DNA from: Coprococcus sp.
GTDB taxonomy: Bacteria; Bacillota; Clostridia; Lachnospirales; Lachnospiraceae
Assembly: GCA_016297495.1 (NCBI GenBank)
Contig: JAEDGN010000010.1
Location: forward strand, 1 to 50,632
Length of the DNA stretch: 50,632 nt
Direction of reading: 5' to 3'
The notes under the pieces are model-generated. The model had not been told where the DNA came from and ran no database searches. It saw nothing but the letters and a program-made list of their open reading frames with translations. The first letter of the stretch is position 1; each line of letters starts with the position of its first letter. Shown here one piece after another: positions 1 through 7,015 of the stretch. The position numbers and the translations under genes were made by a program.

Positions 1-263
1 TCACCGAGGGCGCGGGGCAGGTCATGGGGCTTTCTCAGGCCCAGCATCTTGGTCAGTGTCTCGCCTGCCGGCTCGGTCGGTACTTCTAATCGCCGATGGC
101 GATTAGAGGTCGCCACCGGCGACCCGCACCCCTGCGGGTCAACATCGATCAGCAGGACTTTCTTGCCGTCTAAGGCCAGCCCTGCGCCGATACAGTACAC
201 GCTGGTGCTTTTTCCAACCCCGCCTTTTTGGTTGGCTACAGAGATTACTTTTGTTTTCGCCAT
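1..263 (-). CDS. ParA-family partition ATPase, N-terminal part, cut by the window edge
   Basis: This is the first 87 codons of a ParA/Soj-type ATPase, which segregates plasmids or maintains integrative elements. The deviant Walker A motif KGGVGKST is at residues 14-21, and LLIDVDPQG (Walker A' region) follows near residue 40. The start at 263 has an AAAGGAGGA ribosome binding site about 7 nt upstream. After DPQG the protein carries about 24 unusual residues (CGSPVATSNRHRRLEVPTEP and a few more) before the expected LTKMLG resumes. The DNA for this stretch is palindromic (see separate entry), and the frame stays open. It follows a 51-aa element gene on the same strand and its GC content is higher than that of the neighbouring ribosomal genes. 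Both points fit horizontally acquired DNA. Family is certain; the element type is inferred. Confidence 0.88.
   Translation of the reverse strand, partial: MAKTKVISVANQKGGVGKSTSVYCIGAGLALDGKKVLLIDVDPQGCGSPVATSNRHRRLEVPTEPAGETLTKMLGLRKPHDLPRALG
57..128 (-). repeat. In-frame palindromic insert inside parA
   Basis: About 72 nt (24 codons) interrupts parA between DPQG and LTKML without breaking the frame. It contains stacked inverted repeats: a 9-10 bp stem with a 3-nt loop at 85-107 (CTAATCGCC / GGCGATTAG), a 7-bp stem at 108-124 (GGTCGCC / GGCGACC), and a 7-bp stem at 121-140 (GACCCGC / GCGGGTC) that shares bases with the second and reaches into native parA codons. The structure resembles short palindromic elements that insert in frame in coding genes, such as the Rickettsia palindromic elements. 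The exact boundaries are inferred from where ParA-like sequence stops and resumes. Confidence 0.7.
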
Positions 264-312
264 AGATTGATTCCTCCTTTCATAAATTTAGCCGTCTGCG
301 GCGAATTAAGTT

Positions 313-468
313 TTACAGTGTGTCTGATACCTTCAAAATCAGTTCGTCCACGCAGTCCGTGAAACGCCCCTGTTGCTGTAACTTGTTCTTGAAACGAATA
401 AGGCTTTGCAGTACAAGACGGGTTTCTTCATCATTCAGATAGAGATAGCGTTTTTTGTTCTTCATCAT
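313..468 (-). CDS. Small mobile-element protein of 51 aa
   Basis: Short gene starting with two adjacent ATG codons; the first (468) is preceded by AAGGAGGGG at about 6 nt. The product begins MMKNKKRYLYLNDEETRLVL and continues as a charged helical protein with one Cys (FTDCVDELI near residue 39). From memory, near-identical proteins of 50-60 aa occur in conjugative elements of gut Clostridia, next to parA-like and relaxase genes; their function is not known to me. It lies 49 nt upstream of parA on the same strand and is probably cotranscribed with it. Confident as a real gene because of the RBS and the recognised sequence; no function is assigned. Confidence 0.72.
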   Translation of the reverse strand: MMKNKKRYLYLNDEETRLVLQSLIRFKNKLQQQGRFTDCVDELILKVSDTL

Positions 469-480
469 CGTTCACCCCTC

Positions 481-788
481 CTTACACTTACAGGATACCG
501 AAGCAGCTCCGGATTTGCCAATGTGCAAATACGATAAACTATATCAGGTTAGGTCAAATCCAGCCAAAACCGGTAATACCATATTGAATTATTATTCAAA
601 AAATCCGATTTGGATTTCTGCATCAGGCGGCAAAAACGAGGCGCAAAAGCCGCCCTAATTTATCCTATTTTTTAACACATAAGGGGCGCAAAAGCCCTAA
701 TTATCCACTTATTAACACAAAAAAACGAGGTCAGATTCGGTCAAATCCGGCGAAAAACAGACAAACTAAATCAGCGTTTCAGATATAG
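481..788. other. Repeat-rich, gene-free origin-like or end region of the element
   Basis: No gene is visible here. There are imperfect direct repeats: GTCAAATCCRGCSAAAA occurs at 552-568 and 739-755. A longer unit, GGCGCAAAAGCC(GCC)CTAATT followed by TTAACACA, occurs at about 639-679 and again at about 684-718, and AAAAACGAGG occurs twice (632 and 721). TTATCCACT at 701-709 matches 8 of 9 positions of the DnaA box TTATCCACA. AAATCC-5 nt-GGATTT (601-617) is a short hairpin. Repeats plus a DnaA-like box in AT-rich DNA beside parA suggest a replication origin of a plasmid-like or integrative element; this is inference. Confidence 0.4.
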
Positions 789-824
789 AAAAACCCCGGA
801 AAACCTTGATTTTCCGGGGTTTTT
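789..824 (-). terminator. Rho-independent terminator after rpsI, bidirectional
   Basis: A 15-bp perfect stem (AAAAACCCCGGAAAA / TTTTCCGGGGTTTTT) with loop CCTTGA. A- and T-runs flank both sides, so it can stop the ribosomal cluster on the minus strand and anything arriving on the plus strand. Confidence 0.9.
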
Positions 825-854
825 GAGCATTTTCGATTGTAAAAATCCAGCCGA

Positions 855-1247
855 TTAACGCTTGCTGAACTGCGGTGCACGACGGGCTGCTTTGAGACCG
901 TATTTTTTACGTTCTTTCATACGTGGGTCTCTTGTAAGGTAGCCGGCCTTCTTCAGTGTTGGTCTGAAGTCAGCGTCTGCTTTCAGTAATGCACGAGCGA
1001 TACCGTGTCTTACAGCACCAGCCTGGCCTGTGAAACCACCGCCGTGAACATTAACTAATACATCGAATTTATCAACTGTATCTGTTGCTACAAGTGGCTG
1101 TCTAACAACAACCTTTAATGTCTCAAGACCAAAGTAATCATCAATATCTCTCTTGTTGATTGTGATCTTGCCTGTACCTGGTGTAAGATATACTCTGGCG
1201 ATACTCTTTTTTCTTCTACCTGTTCCGTAATATTTTACTGAAGCCAT
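855..1247 (-). CDS. rpsI: Ribosomal protein S9
   Basis: Small-subunit head protein of 130 aa whose C-terminal tail reaches the P-site tRNA. The N-terminal YYGTGRRKKSIARVYL motif and the basic C-terminus ending FSKR are characteristic. It lies 27 nt downstream of rplM, the usual rplM-rpsI pair, and is the last gene of the cluster before a strong terminator. The 3' end of rpsI is a known insertion site for some Firmicutes integrative elements, and element-like genes lie just beyond it. Confidence 0.98.
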   Translation of the reverse strand: MASVKYYGTGRRKKSIARVYLTPGTGKITINKRDIDDYFGLETLKVVVRQPLVATDTVDKFDVLVNVHGGGFTGQAGAVRHGIARALLKADADFRPTLKKAGYLTRDPRMKERKKYGLKAARRAPQFSKR

Positions 1248-1274
1248 TATTCTCTCTCCTTCCGATGTAATTCA

Positions 1275-1709
1275 TTAATACTTGAGCTCAAGAACTTCCG
1301 GTTTCTGAGCTGCATGATTGTGTTCCGGACCAGCGTAAACATGAAGCTTACTGATCATTGATCTTCCTAAAGGTCCCTTTGGAAGCATGCCTTTAACTGC
1401 TAATGTAATAACATCTTCAGGCTTTTTAGCCATTTTCTCTCTTAATGTAGCCTGTTTCATACCACCTACATAATCAGAATGGCTGTAGTAGATCTTCTGA
1501 TCTAATTTCTTACCTGTTACTTTAATCTTGTCTGCATTAATAACGATTACATAGTCACCTGTATCAATACTCGGTGTAAATGTTGGTTTATTCTTACCTC
1601 TCAGGATTGCTGCAACCTGTGAAGTCAAACGTCCTAATGTCTGATCTGTAGCATCTACTACATACCACTTTCTCTCAATTGTTGCCGGGCTGGCTACAAA
1701 GCTTTTCAT
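1275..1709 (-). CDS. rplM: Ribosomal protein L13
   Basis: Large-subunit assembly protein of 144 aa, a typical length. The sequence shows RKWYVVDATDQTLGRLTSQV near the N-terminus and the conserved GMLPKGPLGR. AAGGAGG precedes the ATG at 1709. It is the first gene of a two-gene unit with rpsI and has its own consensus promoter (1919-1947) and a leader of about 200 nt, so it can be expressed apart from the upstream truA/ecf genes. Confidence 0.98.
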   Translation of the reverse strand: MKSFVASPATIERKWYVVDATDQTLGRLTSQVAAILRGKNKPTFTPSIDTGDYVIVINADKIKVTGKKLDQKIYYSHSDYVGGMKQATLREKMAKKPEDVITLAVKGMLPKGPLGRSMISKLHVYAGPEHNHAAQKPEVLELKY

Positions 1710-1911
1710 AGTGAACCTCCTTATTCATGTATCCAATCGTATAGAATATCATAGCTCCCTGATGCAAATGTCCGAAAACATCAAGGCTCACCTGCATCTG
1801 CTGATCTCGTCAATCACAACAGATGTCTCACAATCAGATATTGTATTCTATCATGTATTATAAAACACTGCACCGGGGCTTTGGTGAAGCATTTTTAAAC
1901 ATATCGTCACA
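1710..1911 (-). promoter_or_regulatory. Structured 5' leader of rplM-rpsI, probable L13-type leader
   Basis: About 200 nt lie between the inferred transcription start and the rplM ATG. On the minus strand several pairings are visible: CATCTG / CAGATG with inner TGAT / ATCA; ATGT-TTTCGG-ACAT; and a long-range TAGAATA / TATTCTA that brings the 5' part next to the segment just before the RBS. Firmicutes rplM genes are known to carry an autoregulatory L13 leader; identity with that family is inferred from position, not from an alignment. Confidence 0.5.
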
Positions 1912-1918
1912 ATTATTT

Positions 1919-1947
1919 ATTATATGGCAAACATCTCCGTCTGTCAA
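1919..1947 (-). promoter_or_regulatory. Consensus sigma-A promoter of rplM-rpsI
   Basis: On the minus strand, TTGACA (1947-1942), a 17-nt spacer and TATAAT (1924-1919): a perfect match. Transcription would start near 1912, about 200 nt before rplM. Confidence 0.9.
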
Positions 1948-1985
1948 TATTTTTTCTTTATTTTCAGGTTGAAAATTGATCAAAA

Positions 1986-2723
1986 TTACCTGTATTCTAT
2001 CGATACCAATGTCAGGCCATGGGCTGGGGCCGTCGGACCGGCAGCCTTTGACGATGGATGTTCCACCGCGTCTCTGATATCTTCCGGCTTTTTCTGTTCA
2101 AATCCGACTTTGAGTAATGCACCTGTAATGATCCGCACCATATTGTAGAGGAAACCATTTCCCCTGATCCGTATCGTAATGATATCTCCTTCTGTTTCTA
2201 TATCCAGAGAATAAACAGTCCTGACGGTACTCTGTACCTTCGTCTTCTGAGAGCAGAAGGAACGAAAATCATGTTCCCCAACCAGATAAACCGCTGCTTC
2301 CCTCATTTTTTCCACATTAAGTTTCTTTGGAACAAAATAGCTGTAAAGACGTTCATTCGGCAACTGGACACGCCTGTTCAGGATACGGTATTCATAGGTC
2401 TTTTCCACATCGGCATACCTTGGATGAAAATCCGGAGCTACTTCCTCGGATTTCTGCACCACAATATCCTTCGGCAGACGCTGATTAATGGCAAGGGCAT
2501 ATTTCCAGTCCGGAATACTCTTTTCTGTATCAAAAACAACTACCTGGCCAAGTGCATGTACACCGGAATCTGTCCGGCTGGCACCCGTTACATTGACTTT
2601 TTCACCCACAAGGTCTTCTATGGCCTTCTGGAGAGTGGACTGAATAGAAACGCCATTAGGCTGCACCTGCCACCCACAGTAATTTGTACCGTCGTAAGCC
2701 ACTGTCAGTTTGATCCGATGCAT
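1986..2723 (-). CDS. truA: tRNA pseudouridine(38-40) synthase
   Basis: Converts U38-U40 of tRNA anticodon stems to pseudouridine. Length 245 aa is typical of bacterial TruA. The catalytic aspartate is D52 in GASRTDSGVHALGQ; VAYDGTNYCGWQ at the N-terminus and FLYNMVR in the C-terminal half are further family motifs. It starts one base after the ecfT stop codon, so it is probably translated from the same message, an order (ecfA1-ecfA2-ecfT-truA-rplM-rpsI) known from Bacillus. Confidence 0.97.
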   Translation of the reverse strand: MHRIKLTVAYDGTNYCGWQVQPNGVSIQSTLQKAIEDLVGEKVNVTGASRTDSGVHALGQVVVFDTEKSIPDWKYALAINQRLPKDIVVQKSEEVAPDFHPRYADVEKTYEYRILNRRVQLPNERLYSYFVPKKLNVEKMREAAVYLVGEHDFRSFCSQKTKVQSTVRTVYSLDIETEGDIITIRIRGNGFLYNMVRIITGALLKVGFEQKKPEDIRDAVEHPSSKAAGPTAPAHGLTLVSIEYR

Positions 2724-2724
2724 A

Positions 2725-3534
2725 TCATGCCACCACCTTCATGATTCTTAAAGTAATAATGAACGCCATATAGATAAATATCAGTATATAAGCTATATAA
2801 TCTTTCTTCTCATATCGAAGCGGCTTCATCTTTGTACGGCCCTCTCCGCCGTGATAACACCTTGCTTCCATAGCCATAGCCAGATCATTGGCCCGTCGGA
2901 TAGCGGCGATAAAAAGGGGCACCAGCAGCGGTACAAGGCCCTTTGCCCGCTGGATCAGATTGCCACTTTCAAAATCTGCGCCCCTGGCCTGCTGAGCTTT
3001 CATGATCCTGTCCATTTCTTCCAATAAAATGGGAATAAAGCGGAGCGCTATGGACATCATCATTGCCACCTCATGAACCGGTATATGTACACGGTTAAGA
3101 AATCCCAGACCTTTTTCCAGGCCATCCGTCAGCTGATTAGGCGTAGTCGTCAGCGTCATCAGCGAAGACCCGATGAGCAGATAGCTAAGACGCATGACCA
3201 TATAAACACCAGTCTTCAGCCCCTGCACTGTTGCTTTCAGAAATCCCAGACTAAATAAAAGATCTCCTGGTGTAAGAAACAGACTGAAAAAAAAGGTGAG
3301 CATAATGATCATAAAGATAGCTTTAAGCCCTTTGAGCATAAATCGCAGCGGCACACCGGAAATAGCAATAATTCCTATCAATGCTGCTGTCACAATGAGG
3401 AATGCCGGAATAGTGCTGATCAGGAACACTGAGATTACAAATAAAACCGTTCCCAACAGCTTGACCCTGGGATCCAGACGATGAATCACAGAAGAACCGG
3501 GATAATATTGCCCAATTGTAATATCACGTATCAT
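2725..3534 (-). CDS. ecfT: Energy-coupling factor transporter transmembrane protein EcfT
   Basis: Membrane scaffold of a group II ECF vitamin/metal transporter; it links interchangeable substrate-binding S proteins to the two ATPases encoded upstream. Length 269 aa with about five to six hydrophobic segments. The two coupling motifs expected in EcfT are visible: ARG in KAQQARGADFESG and ARC in AMEARCYHGGEGR. Its start overlaps the end of ecfA2 by 11 nt, indicating translational coupling. No S component is in the window, as usual for group II systems. Confidence 0.95.
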   Translation of the reverse strand: MIRDITIGQYYPGSSVIHRLDPRVKLLGTVLFVISVFLISTIPAFLIVTAALIGIIAISGVPLRFMLKGLKAIFMIIMLTFFFSLFLTPGDLLFSLGFLKATVQGLKTGVYMVMRLSYLLIGSSLMTLTTTPNQLTDGLEKGLGFLNRVHIPVHEVAMMMSIALRFIPILLEEMDRIMKAQQARGADFESGNLIQRAKGLVPLLVPLFIAAIRRANDLAMAMEARCYHGGEGRTKMKPLRYEKKDYIAYILIFIYMAFIITLRIMKVVA

Positions 3535-4390
3535 TATTTCCGTTCCTCCATAGCTTCAAAATATTCTGTGCGGCATCCTTGACCGTCATCACATCCGTAT
3601 GTACCGGATATCCTTTTTCATATAAAGAATGCATCATATAAGTCATCTGAGGCGCAGACAGGCCAATTGTTTCCAGATAACGATACTCTCTGAAAATTTC
3701 TTCCGGCGTTCCATCCCTGACGATTTCCCCCTGATTCATAACGATGAGACGTTTTGCATATAAAGCCATATCCTCCATGGAATGGGAAGACAGAATAACC
3801 GTTATACCTGTCTCCTCATGAAGGCGACATATCATCTCCAGAATCTCCTGTTTACTTCGGGGATCCAGACCTGCCGCAGGTTCATCCAGAACGAGTACTT
3901 CGGGTTTCATAGCCAGTACACCCGCAATGGCGGCCCGTCTTTTCTGTCCACCTGACAGTTCAAATGGTGATTTCGTATACTGGGATTCATCCATCCCCAC
4001 CATTTGAAGTGCTTCCCGTGCACTAAGCTCTGCCTCCTCCTGAGTCAGGCCCAGATTTTTCGGACCGAAGGCCACATCTTTAAGCACATCCACTTCAAAG
4101 AGCTGATATTCCGGATATTGAAATACCAATCCTACTCTTGCACATAGTTCCTTTTTCTTAAATTCAACAGACTTAATATCTTTATCATGGAAATAAACCC
4201 TGCCTTCTGTCGGCGCGATCAAACCATTCATATGTTGAATCAAAGTTGATTTACCTGACCCCGTATGACCGATAAGTCCGATAAAACTACCTGCTTCAAT
4301 GGAAAAACTGATATCCTTCAACGCCTGCTTTTCAAAGGATGTATGTTGTCCATAAATATAACTTACATTCTCAAATCGGATCAGAGACAT
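3524..4390 (-). CDS. ecfA2: ECF transporter ATPase EcfA2
   Basis: Second ATP-binding subunit of the ECF transporter, 288 aa. Walker A is GHTGSGKST (about residues 41-49), Q-loop VFQYPEYQLF, signature LSGGQKRRAAIAGV, Walker B VLVLDEPAAGLDP, and H-loop SSHSM. EcfA1 and EcfA2 form a heterodimer beneath EcfT. It overlaps ecfA1 by 10 nt and ecfT by 11 nt, so all three are translationally coupled. Confidence 0.95.
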   Translation of the reverse strand: MSLIRFENVSYIYGQHTSFEKQALKDISFSIEAGSFIGLIGHTGSGKSTLIQHMNGLIAPTEGRVYFHDKDIKSVEFKKKELCARVGLVFQYPEYQLFEVDVLKDVAFGPKNLGLTQEEAELSAREALQMVGMDESQYTKSPFELSGGQKRRAAIAGVLAMKPEVLVLDEPAAGLDPRSKQEILEMICRLHEETGITVILSSHSMEDMALYAKRLIVMNQGEIVRDGTPEEIFREYRYLETIGLSAPQMTYMMHSLYEKGYPVHTDVMTVKDAAQNILKLWRNGNNDT

Positions 4391-5259
4391 GACGAAGCCT
4401 CCTTCCTCAGCAGTCTGTCAATATTTTCTGTCAATTCCTCTCTGGTCAGAATACCTTCAGGTAAAGGCATACCCTGCATTTTTAATTCCCAGGCCAGCTC
4501 CGTCACCTGTGGTACAGTCAGCCGCAGCTGTCTTAACTCCTCCACCCTCGTAAAGACTTCACGGGGTGTCCCATCCATGGCAATATTGCCCTTATCCATG
4601 ACCAGAATACGGTCTGCTGCCACTGCCTCATCCATATCATGGGTTATGAGGATCACTGTCACCTTTTCTTTTTTGTTAAGAGCGTGAACTGCATCCAGTA
4701 CCTCTTTACGTCCAAGAGGATCCAACATGGCTGTCGCTTCATCGAGAATCATACATGAAGGCTGCATAGCCATAATGCCCGCAATAGCGATTCGCTGTTT
4801 CTGACCGCCGGATAGCTTATTGGGTGAATGATACCGATAGGCTGTCATTCCCACACTGTCAAGACTTTCGGCAACTCTGCGCCATATTTCATTTGTCGGA
4901 ACACCCATATTTTCCGGTCCGAATCCCACATCTTCTTCTACAACACTGGCAATGATCTGGTTATCCGGATTCTGAAACACCATTCCTGCTGACTTTCTGA
5001 CATCCAGAATTTCTTCAGGATTTTTTGTGTCATGCCCATTTACCAGAACTGTGCCATCCGTTGGCTGCAGCAACGCATTCAGATGTCTGGCCAGCGTTGA
5101 TTTACCAGAACCATTATGGCCTAAAAGCGCAACAAAGCTTCCGGCTTCAATATCTACCGAAATATCCTGAAGTACCTTGTCCCTGGACTCCACATTACCA
5201 TCTTCATCTTTTATCAGAAATTCATGCATCAAATGCAGTGTCCGGATAATTTTACCCAT
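4381..5259 (-). CDS. ecfA1: ECF transporter ATPase EcfA1
   Basis: First ATP-binding subunit of the ECF transporter, 292 aa. Walker A GHNGSGKST, Q-loop VFQNPDNQI, signature LSGGQKQRIAIAGI, Walker B CMILDEATAMLDP, H-loop ITHDM. The open frame extends to 5385, but the ATG at 5259 (MGKIIRTLHL) has GGAGGGG about 8 nt upstream and matches the family start, so the longer form is rejected. It follows rplQ after a hairpin terminator, and so probably relies on partial read-through or a weak promoter in 5260-5340. Confidence 0.94.
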   Translation of the reverse strand: MGKIIRTLHLMHEFLIKDEDGNVESRDKVLQDISVDIEAGSFVALLGHNGSGKSTLARHLNALLQPTDGTVLVNGHDTKNPEEILDVRKSAGMVFQNPDNQIIASVVEEDVGFGPENMGVPTNEIWRRVAESLDSVGMTAYRYHSPNKLSGGQKQRIAIAGIMAMQPSCMILDEATAMLDPLGRKEVLDAVHALNKKEKVTVILITHDMDEAVAADRILVMDKGNIAMDGTPREVFTRVEELRQLRLTVPQVTELAWELKMQGMPLPEGILTREELTENIDRLLRKEASSCL

Positions 5260-5295
5260 TCCATCCCCTCCTGTGGTACCTGAATGAGGCTGTCC

Positions 5296-5318
5296 ATACC
5301 GCGGAAATATGGCGGTAT
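5296..5318 (-). repeat. Short inverted repeat upstream of ecfA1
   Basis: ATACCGC / GCGGTAT, a 7-bp arm with a 9-nt centre, in the rplQ-ecfA1 gap between the terminator and the ecfA1 RBS. It could be an operator or an RNA hairpin; nothing further supports a function. Confidence 0.35.
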
Positions 5319-5341
5319 ATTGCCCTATGTTAAAATATAAA

Positions 5342-5397
5342 AGAAAAAGGACCCATGCAAAACATGTATGGAACATATTTTGCAACAGCCCCTTTTC
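5342..5397 (-). terminator. Hairpin terminator after rplQ
   Basis: On the minus strand, GCAAAATATG pairs with CATGTTTTGC (one mismatch), extended by an outer AAAAGG / CCTTTT pairing, followed by CCTTTTTCTTTT. It marks the end of the alpha operon before ecfA1; probably leaky because no strong promoter is visible after it. Confidence 0.65.
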
Positions 5398-5415
5398 TAA
5401 TCATTTATCTTCGAA

Positions 5416-5940
5416 TTATACTAATTCAATGATAACTTCCATGGAAGCATCGCCTTTACGCTCACCGATCTTGATGATTCTTGTATAACCACCATTACGG
5501 CCTGCGTATTTCTCAGCTAATTCACCGAATAACTTGTCCTGTAAATTAACCGTCTTTGTATTTGCCTTTCTCTTAGCAGCTGCTGCAGGAATATCCTTTC
5601 TTGTGTAAAGGACTTTTGCCATCTGCTTTCTGGCATGTAAACGGGATGGCATATCTTTCTTGATTGTCTTCTCAACAGTATCGAATACAACCTTACCATC
5701 TTCTTTGATTCTCTTGCCGTTGGCATCCTTGCGGACAACCTTAGCCTGAACAGTAACTTCTTCAAAATTATCTTTTTCTTTAACACCAAGTGCAATTAAG
5801 CCTTCGGCAATCTTTCTGATTTCTTTTGCCTTTGCCTCAGTTGTCTTGATCTTTCCGTAATATAAAAGATCAGTTACCTGATTTCTCAGCAAAGCTTTAC
5901 GCTGACTGGAAGTTCTTCCAAGTTTTCTATAGCCTGCCAT
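5416..5940 (-). CDS. rplQ: Ribosomal protein L17, long form with internal insertion
   Basis: Large-subunit protein near the tunnel exit. N-terminal MAGYRKLGRTSSQRKALLRN and the C-terminal GGYTRIIKIGERKGDASMEV are diagnostic. Length 174 aa exceeds the roughly 115-130 aa typical of Bacillus L17. The extra residues form a charged segment at about positions 52-95 (EKDNFEEVTVQAKVVRKDAN onward) in the middle of the domain. From memory the extension recurs in Lachnospiraceae. Last gene of the rpsM-rpsK-rpsD-rpoA-rplQ unit. Confidence 0.97.
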   Translation of the reverse strand: MAGYRKLGRTSSQRKALLRNQVTDLLYYGKIKTTEAKAKEIRKIAEGLIALGVKEKDNFEEVTVQAKVVRKDANGKRIKEDGKVVFDTVEKTIKKDMPSRLHARKQMAKVLYTRKDIPAAAAKRKANTKTVNLQDKLFGELAEKYAGRNGGYTRIIKIGERKGDASMEVIIELV

Positions 5941-5982
5941 TGTATATCCTCCTTAAAAATCGATAAATTCAAACGGAGCGAA

Positions 5983-6942
5983 CTATTCGTCACTCGGATT
6001 CAGCTGAAGGCCCAGTTCTTTTAATTTCGCAAGAACTTCTTCCAATGACTTACGTCCAAGATTTCTAACCTTCATCATATCTTCAGCTGTTCTGTTTGTT
6101 AACTCCTCAACCGTATTGATACCAGCACGTTTCAGGCAGTTATATGAACGAACGGATAATTCAAGCTCATCAATATTCATTTCAAGAACTTTTTCCTTCT
6201 CATTATCCTCTTTCTCAACCATAACCTCTGCGGTCTTGGCGTTCTCTGAAAGATCAATGAAAAGATTCAGATGGTCGCTCAATACTTTTGCGGCAAGGCT
6301 GACAGCCTCATCCGGTCCAAGTGTACCATTTGTATAAACATCCAGAGTAAGCTTATCAAAATCTGTTACCTGACCTACACGGGTATTCTCAACAGTCATA
6401 TTGACACGCTCAACAGGTGTATAGATAGAATCTACAGCCAGTACACCAATCGGGAGATCTTCGCTCTTATTCTTATCTGAGCTTACATAGCCTCTGCCCT
6501 TCGTGATTGTAAGTTCCATATAGAGCTTGCAATCTGCACCGCCACTTAATGTAGCGATCACCTGATCCGGATTCATGATTTCGATATCCTGATCAACCTG
6601 AATATCGGCCGCTGTAACGACGCCTTCGCCTTCGTATTCAATATAAGCTGTTTTTGGCTCATTGGTCAGACTTGTATTCTTGATTGCCAGACTCTTGATG
6701 TTCATGATGATTTCCGTTACATCTTCCTTAACTCCCGGAATTGAACTGAATTCATGAACCACACCGTCAATCTTTACATGACTGACAGCGGCACCTGGAA
6801 GAGAAGAAAGCATAATTCTTCTTAAGGAATTGCCCAGTGTAATACCATAACCTCTCTCCAAAGGTTCAACTACAAAACGTCCGTATTTGTTATCCTCTGA
6901 TATCTCTGCAATCTCTATTTTCGGTTTTTCAAAATAAAACAC
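5983..6942 (-). CDS. rpoA: RNA polymerase alpha subunit
   Basis: 319 aa, normal length. N-terminal dimerisation domain (about 1-230) with GYGITLGNSLRRIMLSSLPG; acidic linker (VEKEDNEKEK); C-terminal UP-element and activator-binding domain with NCLKRAGINTVEELTNRT and VRNLGRKSLEEV. The start is GTG at 6942 with AAGGAGGG about 8 nt upstream. It sits 73 nt after rpsD in the alpha operon, giving coordinated output of polymerase and ribosomal proteins. Confidence 0.98.
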   Translation of the reverse strand: MFYFEKPKIEIAEISEDNKYGRFVVEPLERGYGITLGNSLRRIMLSSLPGAAVSHVKIDGVVHEFSSIPGVKEDVTEIIMNIKSLAIKNTSLTNEPKTAYIEYEGEGVVTAADIQVDQDIEIMNPDQVIATLSGGADCKLYMELTITKGRGYVSSDKNKSEDLPIGVLAVDSIYTPVERVNMTVENTRVGQVTDFDKLTLDVYTNGTLGPDEAVSLAAKVLSDHLNLFIDLSENAKTAEVMVEKEDNEKEKVLEMNIDELELSVRSYNCLKRAGINTVEELTNRTAEDMMKVRNLGRKSLEEVLAKLKELGLQLNPSDE

Positions 6943-7015
6943 TAATTGGCCCTCCTTTATGGGTTGAAATTAATTTGAGGGTAGTCCATCAGCCTGTCAA
7001 ACAAGCTAAAAATTA

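Noticed and set aside
57..140. CRISPR-type repeats
   Set aside because: The palindromes are single and different from each other, with no regular spacers; no cas genes anywhere in the window.
49..270. A 73-aa plus-strand frame over parA
   Set aside because: Antisense shadow of parA; it is open only because of the palindromic GC-rich insert.
455..658. A 67-aa plus-strand frame in the repeat region
   Set aside because: No RBS, overlaps the start of the 51-aa gene on the other strand, and composition follows the repeats.
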